The translations under genes were made by a program, and so were the position numbers. A DNA stretch of 64,000 nucleotides from a virus: the IMG/VR virus record IMGVR_UViG_3300044675_001548, positions 1 through 64,000 of that record; one strand, 5' to 3'. Below the pieces are notes generated by a model, which was given only the letters and a program-made list of their open reading frames with translations, was not told where the DNA came from and did not search any database. Position 1 is the stretch's first letter, and each line of letters opens with the position of its first letter. Below are positions 35,961-43,773 of this stretch, in pieces.

Positions 35961-37199
35961 TTATCTACTTATTTCTTCCCAGTCCATTGATGCAAATGCA
36001 GTTTCAGTATTTGTACCTGCAGTTAAAATTAGACTAAACTCATAAGCTGTTCCTGTTAGGCCATCTCTTTCTAGTTGGGTTGCAAGTAAAGCTGCTCTTA
36101 ATATATCAACAGATACACTTGTACTTGCTGTAGCTGTAAAATATCCTGATGCTATAGTTCTACCTCCTGCAAACGAAGTGCCTGTTAAGTTATATTCTAC
36201 AGAAGAGTTTGCTCCTGCACTTACCCAAGATCCACCTGTAGTAGTTCCTGCTGCTACAACTTGCCAATTATAATTAGCTGATGTATTTCCTATAATAGAA
36301 ATAGCCGTAGCAACAACTATGCCGTCTAGTCTTGTAGATTTTAGTCTTATGGAAACCATTGGGTAAAGTGTTCCAGCAGTTGCTAATGCTCTAGCACTTG
36401 TTATAGGAGTACCAACTGCTTGTTGTAGACCACGTAACTCATAACCTCCTTCAGAGATAACTGTAGAGCAGACTTGTTTTAAAACAGAAGAACCGCTAGT
36501 ACCAGCTGTGTTAAATATCTCATACCGTATTGGTAGGGAAGCAGTTGTAATATAAGTACTAGTAATTAAGTTAGCATGGTGGAAAGTGTGACAAATAATA
36601 TACTGTCCATTAATTATAAATCCCACACGAACAGAACCTACACCTAGCCATTCAAAGTCAGAAAATAGAATCTGAGCTTTAGTTAAATCTAAAGTAAGTC
36701 CTGAAGCACCAGTACCATCTAGTTTATCTCCATTCCAGTTAGCTTGTAATACAGGAGTATTAATAACAGAACCTGTTACAGAAGACCTTTCTACAAATTG
36801 AACTGTGGTCCCTACTTGTTCTAAGTAGTAACCATTACCAACTCCATAGTACCCAACACGCTGAGTAAGTCCTGCTTTAGCAGAAGACATTACAAATGTA
36901 TTAAGTACTAAAAGAGATTTACCAGGCTGATAAGAAAAAACTTTAATTGTCTCTCTTACTACTGAGGAACCAGAGGCTGCTGTAACAGTTAAATCTACAA
37001 GTCCTTGAGCACTATTAAATACCGCTGTACCACTTGTAGCGGTAGCTGTAGACCAAAGTCCATTATCATCAAATCTGTGGCTGGAGTCAAATAGTGTTAA
37101 AGGTTGAGACACTCTTAATCTACCAAAAGCATCAGCAAGCATTGGCTGATTAGCCAATATTGATTGGTTAGATCCAGAAGTATTTATAACTATACCCAT
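35961..37199 (-). CDS. Structural/adhesin protein (412 aa)
   Basis: Starts with DAFGRLRVSQPLTLFDSS, a 'GRLRVS-P' lead I know from many phage virion-associated proteins, then a Ser/Thr/Ala/Gly-rich beta structure to the end (ASMDWEEISR). Its start overlaps the stop of the 152-aa gene. Likely a decoration or fibre protein. No catalytic motif is visible. Confidence 0.5.
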   Translation of the reverse strand: MGIVINTSGSNQSILANQPMLADAFGRLRVSQPLTLFDSSHRFDDNGLWSTATATSGTAVFNSAQGLVDLTVTAASGSSVVRETIKVFSYQPGKSLLVLNTFVMSSAKAGLTQRVGYYGVGNGYYLEQVGTTVQFVERSSVTGSVINTPVLQANWNGDKLDGTGASGLTLDLTKAQILFSDFEWLGVGSVRVGFIINGQYIICHTFHHANLITSTYITTASLPIRYEIFNTAGTSGSSVLKQVCSTVISEGGYELRGLQQAVGTPITSARALATAGTLYPMVSIRLKSTRLDGIVVATAISIIGNTSANYNWQVVAAGTTTGGSWVSAGANSSVEYNLTGTSFAGGRTIASGYFTATASTSVSVDILRAALLATQLERDGLTGTAYEFSLILTAGTNTETAFASMDWEEISR

Positions 37200-37657
37200 T
37201 ATATATAATTTACAGCAACTAATAAAGAAGAGCCAGCATTAGTAGTAGTATCCCAGGTTATAAGTGCCCCATCATAATAATTCATAACTCCTCCAGCATC
37301 TAAATTTAATGTTTCTCCTGGTTTTAGTATTAAATAAAGAGTTCCTCCATCAAATGATATTCTAGCATCAGCGGTTCCAACACTAGCAAAAGAAATAGAA
37401 AATATGGTATTGCTAAATGAAGTAGCATTGTCATCAGCAGCAGTAAATCTTTTAGCTGCTGTATTAATTAGAACATTTGCTTGTTCATTAGATAATACAG
37501 TAGAAACTGAGTTATCATTATTTTGTTGACCTAATGGAGCTTTAATAGCAACATTAAATGTTGAACTAATTATACTCTGAAGTCCTTGTAGAACTTTCCA
37601 CTGGAATGGTAAGTTATTACCTTGGTTTCCGGTGTCTTTTAAATTTCCTATTGACAT
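37199..37657 (-). CDS. Hypothetical virion-surface protein (152 aa)
   Basis: A Ser/Asn/Ala-rich beta protein with 'ARISFDGGTLYLILKPGETLNLD', a pattern common in small phage surface proteins. It is coupled to the 412-aa gene. Function unknown. Confidence 0.4.
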   Translation of the reverse strand: MSIGNLKDTGNQGNNLPFQWKVLQGLQSIISSTFNVAIKAPLGQQNNDNSVSTVLSNEQANVLINTAAKRFTAADDNATSFSNTIFSISFASVGTADARISFDGGTLYLILKPGETLNLDAGGVMNYYDGALITWDTTTNAGSSLLVAVNYI

Positions 37658-37720
37658 AGTTATAATTTTAATAAATTTTTATTCCTGTATATGATATGAA
37701 GTTTAGTATATCTACAGTAA

Positions 37721-38524
37721 TTAGAAATTATAAAGTTCATAATATAAGTAGAAACGGCCCCCAAATTGATTAGCATAAGTAGTGTTATCCACTGTAATAG
37801 ATAAATCATCTACACCACTAGCACCACCTATGTTTGCACCATCAATAACAAAAGTGTCTCCATTTACATAACCTGTTCCACTATTCACTAGAACAACTGA
37901 ATTAATTACTCCAGCTCCATCACGTGTTACTGTAAATGTAGCATTACCAACTGATACCCCAACATTTGAATAGGTTTGTCCAGCCTCTGCTAAGATTGTT
38001 GTTCCTGTACCTGGTGTAAAAGAAGTTATTGCACCAGTCAAAGTTGGATTTGCATTAAAGATAGCATAATCCGCTCCTGTTGGTGCAAAGCCTGTTGCAA
38101 TAACATAAGGAATAAAAGAATCAGATATTGCAGGACTGTAGTATACAGAAAACTGCATATATACATTATCTGGATTTGTAAAATCCATTTCTGCATTATT
38201 AATACTAAGCGGAACGGCAGTAGCAAATGCTGGTTGTGGATCAACTTCAGGTGTTGCCATAATGATTTCAATAACCCCTCTTGAAGTAGTTACATCTACT
38301 ACAGGTACTAATACCGAGTTTAAATCAATAGTATAGTATCCAGTATTACCTATATTACCCGCCTGCACTGCATCTTTAAGAGGCATAGCATAAGTCTGAT
38401 ACTGATCATCTCTTCTATTAAACCCTACATTAGCACCTAATGCTACTAGGTCTGTGTTAGGATCTACAGCTTTAGTTTTAATCAGACCTGCTGTTTTTAA
38501 ATATAGCCAGTTTAAAATATCCAT
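37721..38524 (-). CDS. Tail-fibre protein (267 aa) with shared MDILN anchor
   Basis: N-terminus MDILNW..., then a VDPNTDLVALG and a RRDDQYQ motif, is parallel to the 541-aa fibre next door (MDILNF, VDPAKTVLPVG, RRDDAYL), so both likely share an attachment domain. The rest is Gly/Thr/Val beta structure with GTGYVNGDTFVIDG. It ends in a Tyr-rich strand. Its own start region is A/T-rich with no SD. Confidence 0.5.
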   Translation of the reverse strand: MDILNWLYLKTAGLIKTKAVDPNTDLVALGANVGFNRRDDQYQTYAMPLKDAVQAGNIGNTGYYTIDLNSVLVPVVDVTTSRGVIEIIMATPEVDPQPAFATAVPLSINNAEMDFTNPDNVYMQFSVYYSPAISDSFIPYVIATGFAPTGADYAIFNANPTLTGAITSFTPGTGTTILAEAGQTYSNVGVSVGNATFTVTRDGAGVINSVVLVNSGTGYVNGDTFVIDGANIGGASGVDDLSITVDNTTYANQFGGRFYLYYELYNF

Positions 38525-38548
38525 GGTATAAATTTAAAATATTATTAA

Positions 38549-40174
38549 TTATATATATGCAGCATGTTCAGTTATACGAACTCTGTCTATAAATGCTTCA
38601 TCAGCAGCATTACTTAATTGAATAGCAAATAAAATGTAAAGCTGACCTAGGTCTACAGTTGAATTTTGTATAGTATTACCTGTATTACTTAAATCACTTG
38701 CAGATTGTGTTAATCCATTAAACATTGTAAATACAGTATCTATTTTTTTAACATCTCTAAAATTTCTTAAATAGGCATTTGCTGCTGCAGGTTGATTTGC
38801 ACCTGTTGCTATTTTTACAAAAGTACCTGAAAAATCTGATGTATCTGATAAATATACTTGAGATTGAACATTTCCTAGTGCAGTAGTTCTATAACAACCC
38901 CAAGATATTTCAAGAATTGAATCTGTTGCTAACATACCACTTATATCCTTAAATACTGAAATAACAGGAACAGTAGTTCCAGTAACTCCAGCTCCAAAAT
39001 CAGGATGGTTAAATATAGTTTTAACATAATCAGGTGGTACAGGACCAGCCGGACCAGGAATTCCTTGAATCCCTTGAGGACCCTGAGGACCAGTAGCACC
39101 CTGTGCAGCAAGTAGTGCCCAATTTGCAGTATCAACAGATGGATCTGTAACAGATGGACCTACACCAGATGGATTATAACAAAAGAATGATTCACCTGCA
39201 AAAGATACAGCATCATTCTCAGCATATGTACCAGCATTAGACCATGCGCCACTCCAGTTTAATCCTGCTGGACCAACTGGTCCCGGAACTCCTTGTGGTC
39301 CTTGTGCACCCTGTGCTCCTGTTGCACCTGTAGCACCATTTGCACCTGCAGGTCCTACGGCACCTTGTGATGCCAATAAAGCCCAATTTAATGGATCAAT
39401 ATCTGGACTAGTAGTTCCTGATGTTGCTGTTATACAAAAGTAAGATGCACCTGCATAACCAACTGCATCATCTACATTATATGAATTTCCAGAAACCCAC
39501 GCACCTTGCCAATTCAATCCAGCAGGTCCTACTGGTCCAGGCACACCTTGTATTCCTTGAGGACCTGTTGGTCCCACTGGTCCAAGAGGCCCTTGAGCAC
39601 CGGTAGCTCCAGTTAAACCAATTGGTCCTTGTATACCTTGAGGTCCAACAGCACCTTGTATACCTTGTGCTCCCTGAATACCTTGAGGACCTTGTGCACC
39701 TTGAGATGCTAACAATGCCCAGTTTGCAGTAGCTAAGTTTGGAGGAGTTGTTCCTGATGTTGGAGCAATACAGTACCATGAAGCACCATTATAACCAACT
39801 GAATCATTTATTGAATAAGATGTACCGGATACCCATGTACCTTCCCATACTAAACCGGCAGGTCCCACAGGTCCTGGATTTCCTTGAATACCTTGTACTC
39901 CAGAAGGTCCTTGTATACCAGCTGGTCCAGTAGCTCCCTGATTTCCTTGAGGTCCGGCAATTCCCTGAGGCCCCTGAGGTCCTTGTGGTCCAGTTGGACC
40001 GGTTGCGCCTGGTGTTATTTGACCTATAAAGTCCTGTACAGTAATTGCTCCTGCCAGATAAGCGTCATCTCTTCTAGGATCTTTAAGTCCTACTGGTAAT
40101 ACTGTTTTAGCAGGATCTACAGATGTTACTTGTCTGCGGCCTCTGATCCAAGAAATAAAATTTAAGATATCCAT
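38549..40174 (-). CDS. Collagen-like fibre protein with carbohydrate-binding-like repeats (541 aa)
   Basis: After the MDILN anchor (1-55), Gly-x-y collagen-like triplets (GATGPTGPQGPQGPQG and so on) alternate with three 45-50-residue domains. Each reads W.G.W..G.SY...D.V.Y.G.S(W/Y)(Y/F)C......P.....WALLASQGA. That is a CBM5/12-like chitin/carbohydrate-binding pattern. The C-terminal 150 residues are beta-rich, a probable tip. This is a classic trimeric phage fibre that could bind glycans on the host cell. Both repeats are seen directly. Confidence 0.65.
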   Translation of the reverse strand: MDILNFISWIRGRRQVTSVDPAKTVLPVGLKDPRRDDAYLAGAITVQDFIGQITPGATGPTGPQGPQGPQGIAGPQGNQGATGPAGIQGPSGVQGIQGNPGPVGPAGLVWEGTWVSGTSYSINDSVGYNGASWYCIAPTSGTTPPNLATANWALLASQGAQGPQGIQGAQGIQGAVGPQGIQGPIGLTGATGAQGPLGPVGPTGPQGIQGVPGPVGPAGLNWQGAWVSGNSYNVDDAVGYAGASYFCITATSGTTSPDIDPLNWALLASQGAVGPAGANGATGATGAQGAQGPQGVPGPVGPAGLNWSGAWSNAGTYAENDAVSFAGESFFCYNPSGVGPSVTDPSVDTANWALLAAQGATGPQGPQGIQGIPGPAGPVPPDYVKTIFNHPDFGAGVTGTTVPVISVFKDISGMLATDSILEISWGCYRTTALGNVQSQVYLSDTSDFSGTFVKIATGANQPAAANAYLRNFRDVKKIDTVFTMFNGLTQSASDLSNTGNTIQNSTVDLGQLYILFAIQLSNAADEAFIDRVRITEHAAYI

Positions 40175-40203
40175 GATTTATTTATTTAGTTATTAATTAT
40201 ATA

Positions 40204-40851
40204 TTATACACCAGTGTATGATACGGTACATGTATTATTGATTAAGTATTCAATTTCAAATGAGACATTTACCTCAATAGTTGTTGCAGGTAGAACTGTA
40301 AGTGGACAAGGATCTACCTTCAGTTCAAGTATAACTTCTACATTATTACCCACAACATTATATGTATGTTCAAATGTAATCTGAGCATAGTTTAATCCAC
40401 TTAGGGTACTTAGATCAGTTACAGTATTAAATAATCCAAGAGGTTCTACTTTTTGTTTTAATGATATTCCTGGTACATCTGCATATGCAACACCAGAAGT
40501 TTTCCATGGATAAATTCCAAAGTTTGATAAACCAAATCCATTTTCTACAAGTATTGTTCCTAACGGAACTGCATAACTTCCGGCTGATTGTAAAACCACA
40601 GACCCTCCAACTTTCCATCCTGATAAATTTTCAATAGGTAAATTAGGATCTATGCTATGTAAATCTTCAACCTTCAGACATGTACTGAGCATGCTGGGTT
40701 TAATAACATAAGGTATTTGAGAAGAAGTAACTTCTGTACTATACTTGTTTGAGTCATTACATGCTGGCAAAAGCAAATTCACATTGCTTGCCAATACTTC
40801 AATAGATTGATTATTATATTGCCAGGTATATGGGAATAATGGAGTAGGCAT
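40204..40851 (-). CDS. Fibre-module protein (215 aa)
   Basis: A beta-rich protein with no named motif; N-terminus FPYTWQYNNQSIEVLASN and a Cys pair in the middle (CNDSN, CLKVED). It is first in the fibre transcript, preceded by a GTATATTATA-type stretch and a terminator. Probably a fibre subunit or chaperone-like partner. Confidence 0.45.
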   Translation of the reverse strand: MPTPLFPYTWQYNNQSIEVLASNVNLLLPACNDSNKYSTEVTSSQIPYVIKPSMLSTCLKVEDLHSIDPNLPIENLSGWKVGGSVVLQSAGSYAVPLGTILVENGFGLSNFGIYPWKTSGVAYADVPGISLKQKVEPLGLFNTVTDLSTLSGLNYAQITFEHTYNVVGNNVEVILELKVDPCPLTVLPATTIEVNVSFEIEYLINNTCTVSYTGV

Positions 40852-40866
40852 TGTAATTACATTTAT

Positions 40867-40889
40867 AATATACTATAATATACAAAAAA
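40867..40889 (-). promoter_or_regulatory. Putative late promoter before the fibre operon
   Basis: The minus strand carries TTTTTTGTATATTATAG followed by TATATT. It is the fullest copy of the late-type stretch and sits between a terminator and the ATG. Confidence 0.45.
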
Positions 40890-40898
40890 TATTTGATA

Positions 40899-40930
40899 TA
40901 AAAAAATCCTTAGCTAAAAAACTAAGGATC
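40899..40930 (-). terminator. Intrinsic terminator after the 65-aa gene
   Basis: On the minus strand ATCCTTAG, an 8-nt loop and CTAAGGAT are followed by seven T. The stem is perfect. It divides the accessory genes from the fibre operon. Confidence 0.9.
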
Positions 40931-40953
40931 TTTTTGTTTGGAGAGTATATAGG

Positions 40954-41151
40954 TTAAAACATCAAGCCCATAAAGAATGCTATCAGCAGCATTACAATTA
41001 AAGTTATATTAGCATATTTTTTTCCTTCTGGGTCTTCTTCCCAGACATTGTGCATCTTATTATATAAGGGTTTACTCATAGCATTATTTACTAAAAACAA
41101 GAACCCTAATACTATTACACCAAATATAAACATGATTCCTTTTATAATCAT
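40954..41151 (-). CDS. Two-span membrane protein (65 aa)
   Basis: A hydrophobic N-helix (IMFIFGVIVLGFLFLVN, 6-22) and C-helix (ITLIVMLLIAFFMGLMF, 49-65) flank a charged loop. It is coupled to the DUF3310 gene by 4 bp. Function unknown. Confidence 0.45.
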   Translation of the reverse strand: MIIKGIMFIFGVIVLGFLFLVNNAMSKPLYNKMHNVWEEDPEGKKYANITLIVMLLIAFFMGLMF

Positions 41152-41426
41152 AGTGAGTCAATTCTTTTTTGTAAATATACTAAAGCTTTTTCTAAATCTT
41201 CTTTTTCTGTAGAAATATTTTTCTTACCAGCCCGGGCAACATACTTAATTACATTACCTAGATAGAAGTCTTTGTCTAGTCCCCAAGCTTCTAATACTTG
41301 GAATACCTCATATATATTATCCTTGCCGCCATAATACTCCGGCCGGGGTCCTTTATCTGGTTGTAGATTGAGCACTCTATCTGTAACATCAATAAGAGTA
41401 GCTCTTATTTTATTATCCTGACTCAT
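41148..41426 (-). CDS. DUF3310 family protein (92 aa)
   Basis: The core matches DUF3310: a PEYYGGKDNIYEVFQVLEAW segment, then FYLGNVIKYVARAGKKN and a C-terminal EDLEKALVYLQKRI. The family is common in phages and has sometimes been called a nucleotide-kinase-like protein, but I know of no proven reaction. It sits among small accessory genes. Confidence 0.75.
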   Translation of the reverse strand: MSQDNKIRATLIDVTDRVLNLQPDKGPRPEYYGGKDNIYEVFQVLEAWGLDKDFYLGNVIKYVARAGKKNISTEKEDLEKALVYLQKRIDSL

Positions 41427-41429
41427 GAC

Positions 41430-41729
41430 TTACCACACTATAATTACATCACCTTCATTAAGAACAAGCTTTATACTTCCATCTATTTCTATTCTCTCTA
41501 CTTGTTCCATGTTAAGTGCTGAGGTTCTTACATATACTTGATCACCTTCCTTTACTTCTTCTACTTTATCGCCTGTGGCATAAACTGTAAGTTTACTCCA
41601 AAGCTTAGCAGCCTCTTGCATCATTGCCTCTTCATCCTTAGCTGATAATTCTAGTGCTGACTTTTTTCTTTCAGGTACACTTAATAAAATAGTGCGGCCT
41701 CTTAATAACTTAAACGGTTTCATGTTCAT
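41430..41729 (-). CDS. GroES-like co-chaperonin (99 aa)
   Basis: Fits the GroES plan over its whole length: a first strand KLLRGRTILLSV, a mobile-loop region with Leu and Ser at about 20-35, a YATGDKVEEVKEGDQVYV strand-turn-strand, and a final IDGSIKLVLNEGDVIIVW, matching GroES ends such as '...ES-DILAI'. A phage-made co-chaperonin would modify the host GroEL to fold capsid proteins, as gp31 does in T4. The mobile loop looks altered. Identification is by motif only. Confidence 0.5.
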   Translation of the reverse strand: MNMKPFKLLRGRTILLSVPERKKSALELSAKDEEAMMQEAAKLWSKLTVYATGDKVEEVKEGDQVYVRTSALNMEQVERIEIDGSIKLVLNEGDVIIVW

Positions 41730-42013
41730 TTATTTTTTAGAGTTAATACTTTTACTACTGACATAGATGCATTTAATATCTCACCTAATGCATGGTCAAA
41801 AAGCAGGCTTTTCAACGGACCTCTTTCATTCTCATAGTCTTTCTTTAAGATCTCAGCCATCTCAGCTGCTAATAACTTTACTTTAGTTACTGTGGTATCA
41901 TCTAAGTTATCTGGATCTAATCCCATTAACTGATGTCCAAATGGGATGATCTTGTGCTCAAGTACTTCTGGAGCTTGATCTGGTATAGCATATACCGGTT
42001 TCTTTTCACTCAT
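41726..42013 (-). CDS. Helical small protein (95 aa), Acb2-like pattern possible
   Basis: Residues 25-95 are helical and amphipathic, ending ALGEILNASMSVVKVLT. The layout (short lead with FGHQLMGLD, a helix KVKLLAAEMAEILKKD, then a final helix with A..L..AxMxxVKxL) resembles small phage cyclic-nucleotide sponge proteins of the Acb2 type. The similarity is weak. It is coupled to the GroES-like gene, and its leader has the AAACCAACA motif. Confidence 0.3.
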   Translation of the reverse strand: MSEKKPVYAIPDQAPEVLEHKIIPFGHQLMGLDPDNLDDTTVTKVKLLAAEMAEILKKDYENERGPLKSLLFDHALGEILNASMSVVKVLTLKNK

Positions 42014-42031
42014 ATTGTTGGTTTTAAAAAT

Positions 42032-42331
42032 TTACGCATCATACTTTTGGTTAGTGGTAGTAGAAGATGGTACTTTCTCTACCATAGGAGGATCTTCTGA
42101 CAAGAGTGTAAACTTAATCTTCTCTAAGATACCTATGATATGTGGATTGCCATAAGCACCCTCATTAACTCTTACCTCCAAACCTCCTTCTGTTTCTGTG
42201 ATAGAAACAATCACTGTATCTTTTTCCATATCTAATATTTTTAATAGTTCATCATATACCATCCTAGCCTCTAAGTTAGACCCTGTCTTTTCTGCAACAA
42301 GCAACCATAACTTTTTCTGTTCTAGTGTCAT
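42032..42331 (-). CDS. Hypothetical protein (99 aa)
   Basis: A mixed protein with a helical N-terminus (TLEQKKLWLLVAEKTGSN) and a beta-rich middle (VIVSITETEGGLEVRVNEG). It follows a perfect TATATTTG box and a terminator, so it opens the small operon running through the GroES-like and DUF3310 genes. No family recognised. Confidence 0.45.
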   Translation of the reverse strand: MTLEQKKLWLLVAEKTGSNLEARMVYDELLKILDMEKDTVIVSITETEGGLEVRVNEGAYGNPHIIGILEKIKFTLLSEDPPMVEKVPSSTTTNQKYDA

Positions 42332-42354
42332 CTCATATAATAAACTTGATCTGA

Positions 42355-42466
42355 CAAATATATAAATTTTTTTTGTTTAAACTAAAAACCCCGGAAAATT
42401 TCCAGGGCTTCTAGCAAATCAAATCAATTATGTTTATCATTTAGTAAAATGAACAGTACAAATATA
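42355..42466 (-). promoter_or_regulatory. Paired promoter boxes with a 9-residue ORF between
   Basis: The minus strand has TATATTTG at 42466-42459 and again at 42362-42355. Between them lie a 9-codon ORF (MINIIDLIC, 42440-42411) and a terminator (42407-42389). The first promoter could make a very short capped transcript; the second starts the 99-aa gene. Confidence 0.4.
42389..42407 (-). terminator. Intrinsic terminator inside the micro-cassette
   Basis: On the minus strand CCCTGGAAATTTTCCGGGG is followed by TTTTTAG. It lies between the two TATATTTG boxes. Confidence 0.7.
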
Positions 42467-42471
42467 ATAAA

Positions 42472-43104
42472 TTATTCTGTATCATAAAACATTCTTTCAG
42501 AATCTTCTGTATTCCATTTTTCATAACCCTCACAATTGTAGTAGTCTTTGTTAACCAGATAGTCAGGTCTCTCAGGAAAAGGCTTAGTAACAAAGCTAGG
42601 TTCAGACCACTTAATCCGGTTGTTAGGTTGTAGTGCTATCTGACCATTGTCCAGGAGAATAATATGGTGACTCTTATGTTCTAGTGCATCTTCAGCCAGA
42701 GACAAGTCTGTGTTCATATCATTACTACCCCAGTTAATAGTAGCATAGTAGTTTCCTTTGTGGAACTTTTTATCTTTCATATAAATTTCCACTGGAGTAT
42801 CATAAAGATATGACAGATGTAGTAGAGTGAAGTTATAGGAAAAACAATTCCATATCTGTAAGTAATGAAACGGCAGATCAGGATCAGGTAGCTTTGGTTC
42901 AGTAAGTAATGCATGGGCTGGTAGCTTATCTCTAAGCACTCCATTGTCTAACAGTACCTGGAACAGTGCAGCTTGTCCCGGCATACACCTAACTGAAATG
43001 ATAACCCCCGGGGTAAATTCTCCTAAACCCTTAGTGTGCTGATACATGTACTCATTCCTAACATATACCTTCAGTGGAAAAAAATTGTGTTCTATATATG
43101 CCAT
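42472..43104 (-). CDS. Conserved hypothetical protein (210 aa)
   Basis: The start chosen is MAYIEHNFFPLKVYV at 43104; a longer form from 43179 in the same frame adds 25 residues but runs through a hairpin. The protein has ISVRCMPGQAALFQVLL near 35-55, a Phe/Tyr-rich middle (WNCFSYNFTLLHLSYLYD) and IILLDNGQIALQPNNRIKWSEP near the end. I recognise it as recurrent in environmental Bacteroidota phage sequences but do not know its role. It is the first leftward gene from the divergent gap. Confidence 0.55.
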   Translation of the reverse strand: MAYIEHNFFPLKVYVRNEYMYQHTKGLGEFTPGVIISVRCMPGQAALFQVLLDNGVLRDKLPAHALLTEPKLPDPDLPFHYLQIWNCFSYNFTLLHLSYLYDTPVEIYMKDKKFHKGNYYATINWGSNDMNTDLSLAEDALEHKSHHIILLDNGQIALQPNNRIKWSEPSFVTKPFPERPDYLVNKDYYNCEGYEKWNTEDSERMFYDTE

Positions 43105-43117
43105 GTAACAAAGATAT

Positions 43118-43162
43118 AAAAAAATCCCGGACTGTAACACCCGGGACTTCTTACCCAGTCCG
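43118..43162 (-). promoter_or_regulatory. Two competing hairpins (attenuator-like)
   Basis: On the minus strand TCCCGG...CCGGGA (43146-43125) is followed by seven T and is a terminator. Overlapping it, CGGACTG (43162-43156) can pair with CAGTCCG (43134-43128) and break the terminator. This pair of mutually exclusive stems lies between a -7 box and the 210-aa gene. Confidence 0.45.
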
Positions 43163-43188
43163 TTGACCAGGAAACACATATCTGATTA

Positions 43189-43196
43189 CAAAGATA
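43189..43196 (-). promoter_or_regulatory. -7 box leading left from the divergent gap
   Basis: Minus-strand TATCTTTG matches TAnnTTTG. A second copy sits at 43116-43109, just after the attenuator. Both lie directly before in-frame ATG codons (43179 and 43104), leaving little or no leader. Confidence 0.4.
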
Positions 43197-43397
43197 CCAG
43201 ATATTTTGGAATTGCAAATGTTTTATATAAGAGAATGAGGTGATATTGTATATAGTAGGTTGTGGTGGCTCCTACATCATGACACCCCGGGCCCACGCTG
43301 GAGCTGGTGTACCCCCGGCAAATCTGTGGAGAATGATTGAAAATCTGACTGTGAAAAAAGATTTTTTTTACACAGGAAAAAGATCTAGTGTTCTACA
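43197..43397. other. Divergent intergenic gap with a GC-rich patch
   Basis: No gene is visible. Leftward and rightward transcription part here. About 43250-43325 is unusually GC-rich and can fold (GGTGGCTCC...GGAGCTGG; CACCCCGGG...CCCCCGG), in contrast to the A/T-rich genome. It is followed by an A/T tract with AAAAAAGATTTTTTTT. Candidate control region or origin. Confidence 0.4.
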
Positions 43398-43413
43398 AAC
43401 AACTTAGTACTTA
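43398..43413 (+). promoter_or_regulatory. Early-type promoter box (variant)
   Basis: AACAACTTAGTACTTA, a variant of the repeated AACATCTTTGTACTTA box, 17 bp before the 51-aa ORF. Confidence 0.5.
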
Positions 43414-43430
43414 CATTAAAATTAATTACT

Positions 43431-43586
43431 ATGAAATCAATACTTATGTACTTGTTTGCTACCCTAATGCTAGGGAGCTTCTCTGGATTATTAATGAGCT
43501 TTGGTAAAGATATGGTACAGCATATAGGATTTATGTCCTTATTCTGGGGTTGTATGCTTATGCCAATGCTTGGGAGTGCTGATTAG
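43431..43586 (+). CDS. Two-span membrane microprotein (51 aa)
   Basis: ATG at 43431, TAG at 43584-43586. Met/Leu/Phe-rich, with SILMYLFATLMLGSFSGLLM and FMSLFWGCMLMPML as two membrane helices and a short charged link. It has its own promoter box and a terminator that begins inside its stop codon region. Function unknown; small early membrane proteins in phages often block superinfection or depolarise the host. Confidence 0.5.
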   Translation: MKSILMYLFATLMLGSFSGLLMSFGKDMVQHIGFMSLFWGCMLMPMLGSAD

Positions 43587-43603
43587 CATTCCCTTTTTTT
43601 CTT
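43572..43603 (+). terminator. Intrinsic terminator
   Basis: GGGAGTGCT, loop GATT, AGCATTCCC, then TTTTTTTCTT. The stem overlaps the stop codon of the 51-aa gene. Confidence 0.85.
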
Positions 43604-43735
43604 GTTGTAACAACTTGTTACTTAGTTTAAAAACTAAAATTTGCTAGCCTGTGTAGTGATAGATCAATCACTACCTATTAGAGAAAGAACCCCGCGGTAT
43701 GCTAGAAGGTTTAAGCCCTTGTTTTTTTTCTTCTT

Positions 43736-43751
43736 AACATCTTTGTACTCA
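43736..43751 (+). promoter_or_regulatory. Early-type promoter box
   Basis: AACATCTTTGTACTCA after a T-rich run, 22 bp before a short ORF. About 110 bp upstream (43615-43735) contains no gene. Confidence 0.55.
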
Positions 43752-43773
43752 TAGTAAATTAAAATTTATTATT

